Under the pieces are notes generated by a model that was not told the origin of the DNA, did not search any database, and worked only from the letters and a program-made list of their open reading frames with translations. Source: Polyangium fumosum (GTDB lineage Bacteria; Myxococcota_A; Polyangia; Polyangiales; Polyangiaceae). From it: DNA of 64,000 nt. The stretch is from NCBI RefSeq assembly GCF_005144585.1, contig NZ_SSMQ01000022.1:62001-126000 (forward strand), written 5' to 3'. The position numbers were made by a program, and so were the translations under genes. Each line of letters starts with the position of its first letter. Position 1 is the first letter of the stretch. Of the stretch, positions 63,308 to 64,000 are shown one piece after another.

Positions 63308-64000
63308 TCATTGCAGCTCGGCGTTCCACATCGCCTGCCAGAGCTCGGGGTAGGCGCTCGCGACGCGCGCCGGTGCGTGGTCGCAGAGCGCGCGCGCCGC
63401 GAGGTCGAAGGCGAGCGCGCCTTCGGTGCGGGGCGTGAGGGAGCGCTTGCATTTGCGGCCCGGTCGCTCGGGCGGGCTCGGCGGGACGGGGAGCGACGCC
63501 CGCGCGGCGCAGCGATTCAAGACCGTGGAGACGCTGCCGATCCCCTGCACGGCCCTGCGCGTGACGGGCTCGGAATACACGCCGTCGCCGAATTTCTCGG
63601 CGAGGAGCTGCAGGATCGAGGTGTGATCGAGCAGGCCGCTGTGGACCGTGCCCGGCTCGACGAGCGGCGAGACGACGATCGCGGGGACACGCACGCCCGT
63701 CGTCGAGAATTTCCCATCGTGAATGGGCAGGGGCGAGACGTGATCGTACAAGCCGCCGTGGGAGGCGTACGTGACGATGAAGAGCGTGCGGCCGAAGCGC
63801 TCGGGGTTCGACGTGAGCGCCTGGTAGACCTGGAGCAGGAATCGCTCGCCGGGCGCCATGGGCAAGGGCGGGCGGTTGTCGTTCGGTGGACGACCGAGAT
63901 GGAAAGGCGCGTCGAAATAAGAGGGCTCGATGTAAATGACCTGGGGGAACGTGGCGTCGGGCTCGTTGCGAACGTCGTCCGCGAGCCGCGCGGCAGGACG
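63308..64000 (-). CDS. Phosphoesterase/phospholipase C family protein, N-terminus off the right edge
   Basis: C-terminal 230 residues of a phosphoesterase (acid phosphatase/phospholipase C superfamily). The frame is open to the right edge. The visible sequence has VIYIEPSYFD, PNDNRPPLPMAPGERFLLQV and the metal-site region RTLFIVTYASHGGLYDHVSP, then VPAIVVSPLVEPGTVHSGLL and DHTSILQLLAEKFG. The S-H-G-G-L-Y-D-H segment corresponds to the usual D/E-x-G-G-x-Y-D-H motif with Ser in place of the acidic residue. The true start lies beyond the window. Confidence 0.88.
   Translation of the reverse strand, partial: RPAARLADDVRNEPDATFPQVIYIEPSYFDAPFHLGRPPNDNRPPLPMAPGERFLLQVYQALTSNPERFGRTLFIVTYASHGGLYDHVSPLPIHDGKFSTTGVRVPAIVVSPLVEPGTVHSGLLDHTSILQLLAEKFGDGVYSEPVTRRAVQGIGSVSTVLNRCAARASLPVPPSPPERPGRKCKRSLTPRTEGALAFDLAARALCDHAPARVASAYPELWQAMWNAELQ

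Overview
The window is very GC-rich, densely packed DNA with third-codon-position GC bias. It carries Hanks-type Ser/Thr kinases with the HRDxxPxN loop, an FHA-domain sigma-54 activator, and many lipoproteins with Gly/Ser-rich linkers behind the lipobox. This combination is typical of a large-genome myxobacterium, most likely Polyangiales (Polyangium/Sorangium type). That assignment comes from gene content only; no rRNA or other marker gene is present. I found no tRNA, rRNA, CRISPR array, transposase or phage gene.

Layout. 1-2.5 kb: a Ser/Thr kinase cut by the left edge and an FHA/AAA+/Fis sigma-54 activator. 2.7-8.2 kb: a FadL-type outer-membrane channel coupled by an ATGA overlap to a 1314-residue lipoprotein. 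8.3-12 kb: a hotdog-like protein and a znuA-znuC-znuB zinc importer. 12.1-16.4 kb: a same-strand cluster with a membrane protein, a nitrilase-superfamily hydrolase, a methyltransferase and a zinc-ribbon membrane protein. 16.4-19.6 kb: glyoxalase II and a secreted beta-propeller lipoprotein. 19.6-27.5 kb: a minus-strand block holding two pairs of acyl-CoA dehydrogenases with a V4R-STAS sensor between them. 27.7-30.4 kb: a lipoprotein, duplicated helical partner genes and a 21-bp minisatellite. 30.4-36.8 kb: PEGA protein, AraC regulator, lipoproteins, a barrel protein and a serine hydrolase. 37-44.6 kb: a DUF2795-like stress protein, glmS, an MFS carrier, a His-rich protein, a propeller lipoprotein and a lipase-like lipoprotein. 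44.6-49.4 kb: Cys-rich lipoprotein and barrel protein, then a second lipoprotein/helical-partner module preceded by a 43-bp repeat. 49.5-54.8 kb: MAPEG protein, kinase with PEGA tail, PAS-GGDEF-EAL protein, lipoprotein, AlkA-type glycosylase. 55-64 kb: Tat-exported solute-binding-like protein coupled to an FG-GAP protein, a helical protein, an MMPL exporter, a VIT-VWA protein and a phosphoesterase cut by the right edge.

The most notable feature is a two-gene module present twice, at 27.7-30.0 kb (+) and 46.4-48.3 kb (-). Each has a lipoprotein with a conserved outer domain, a hydrophobic central segment and a Cys-rich tail, followed by a signal-less helical protein. The helical domain is amplified to three copies in one locus and two in the other. 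Order and domain amplification resemble toxin/immunity pairs, in particular the SitA/SitI lipoprotein toxins passed between myxobacteria by outer membrane exchange. That functional reading is inference. At the first locus the amplification was a tandem duplication that carried along the 3' end of the lipoprotein gene.
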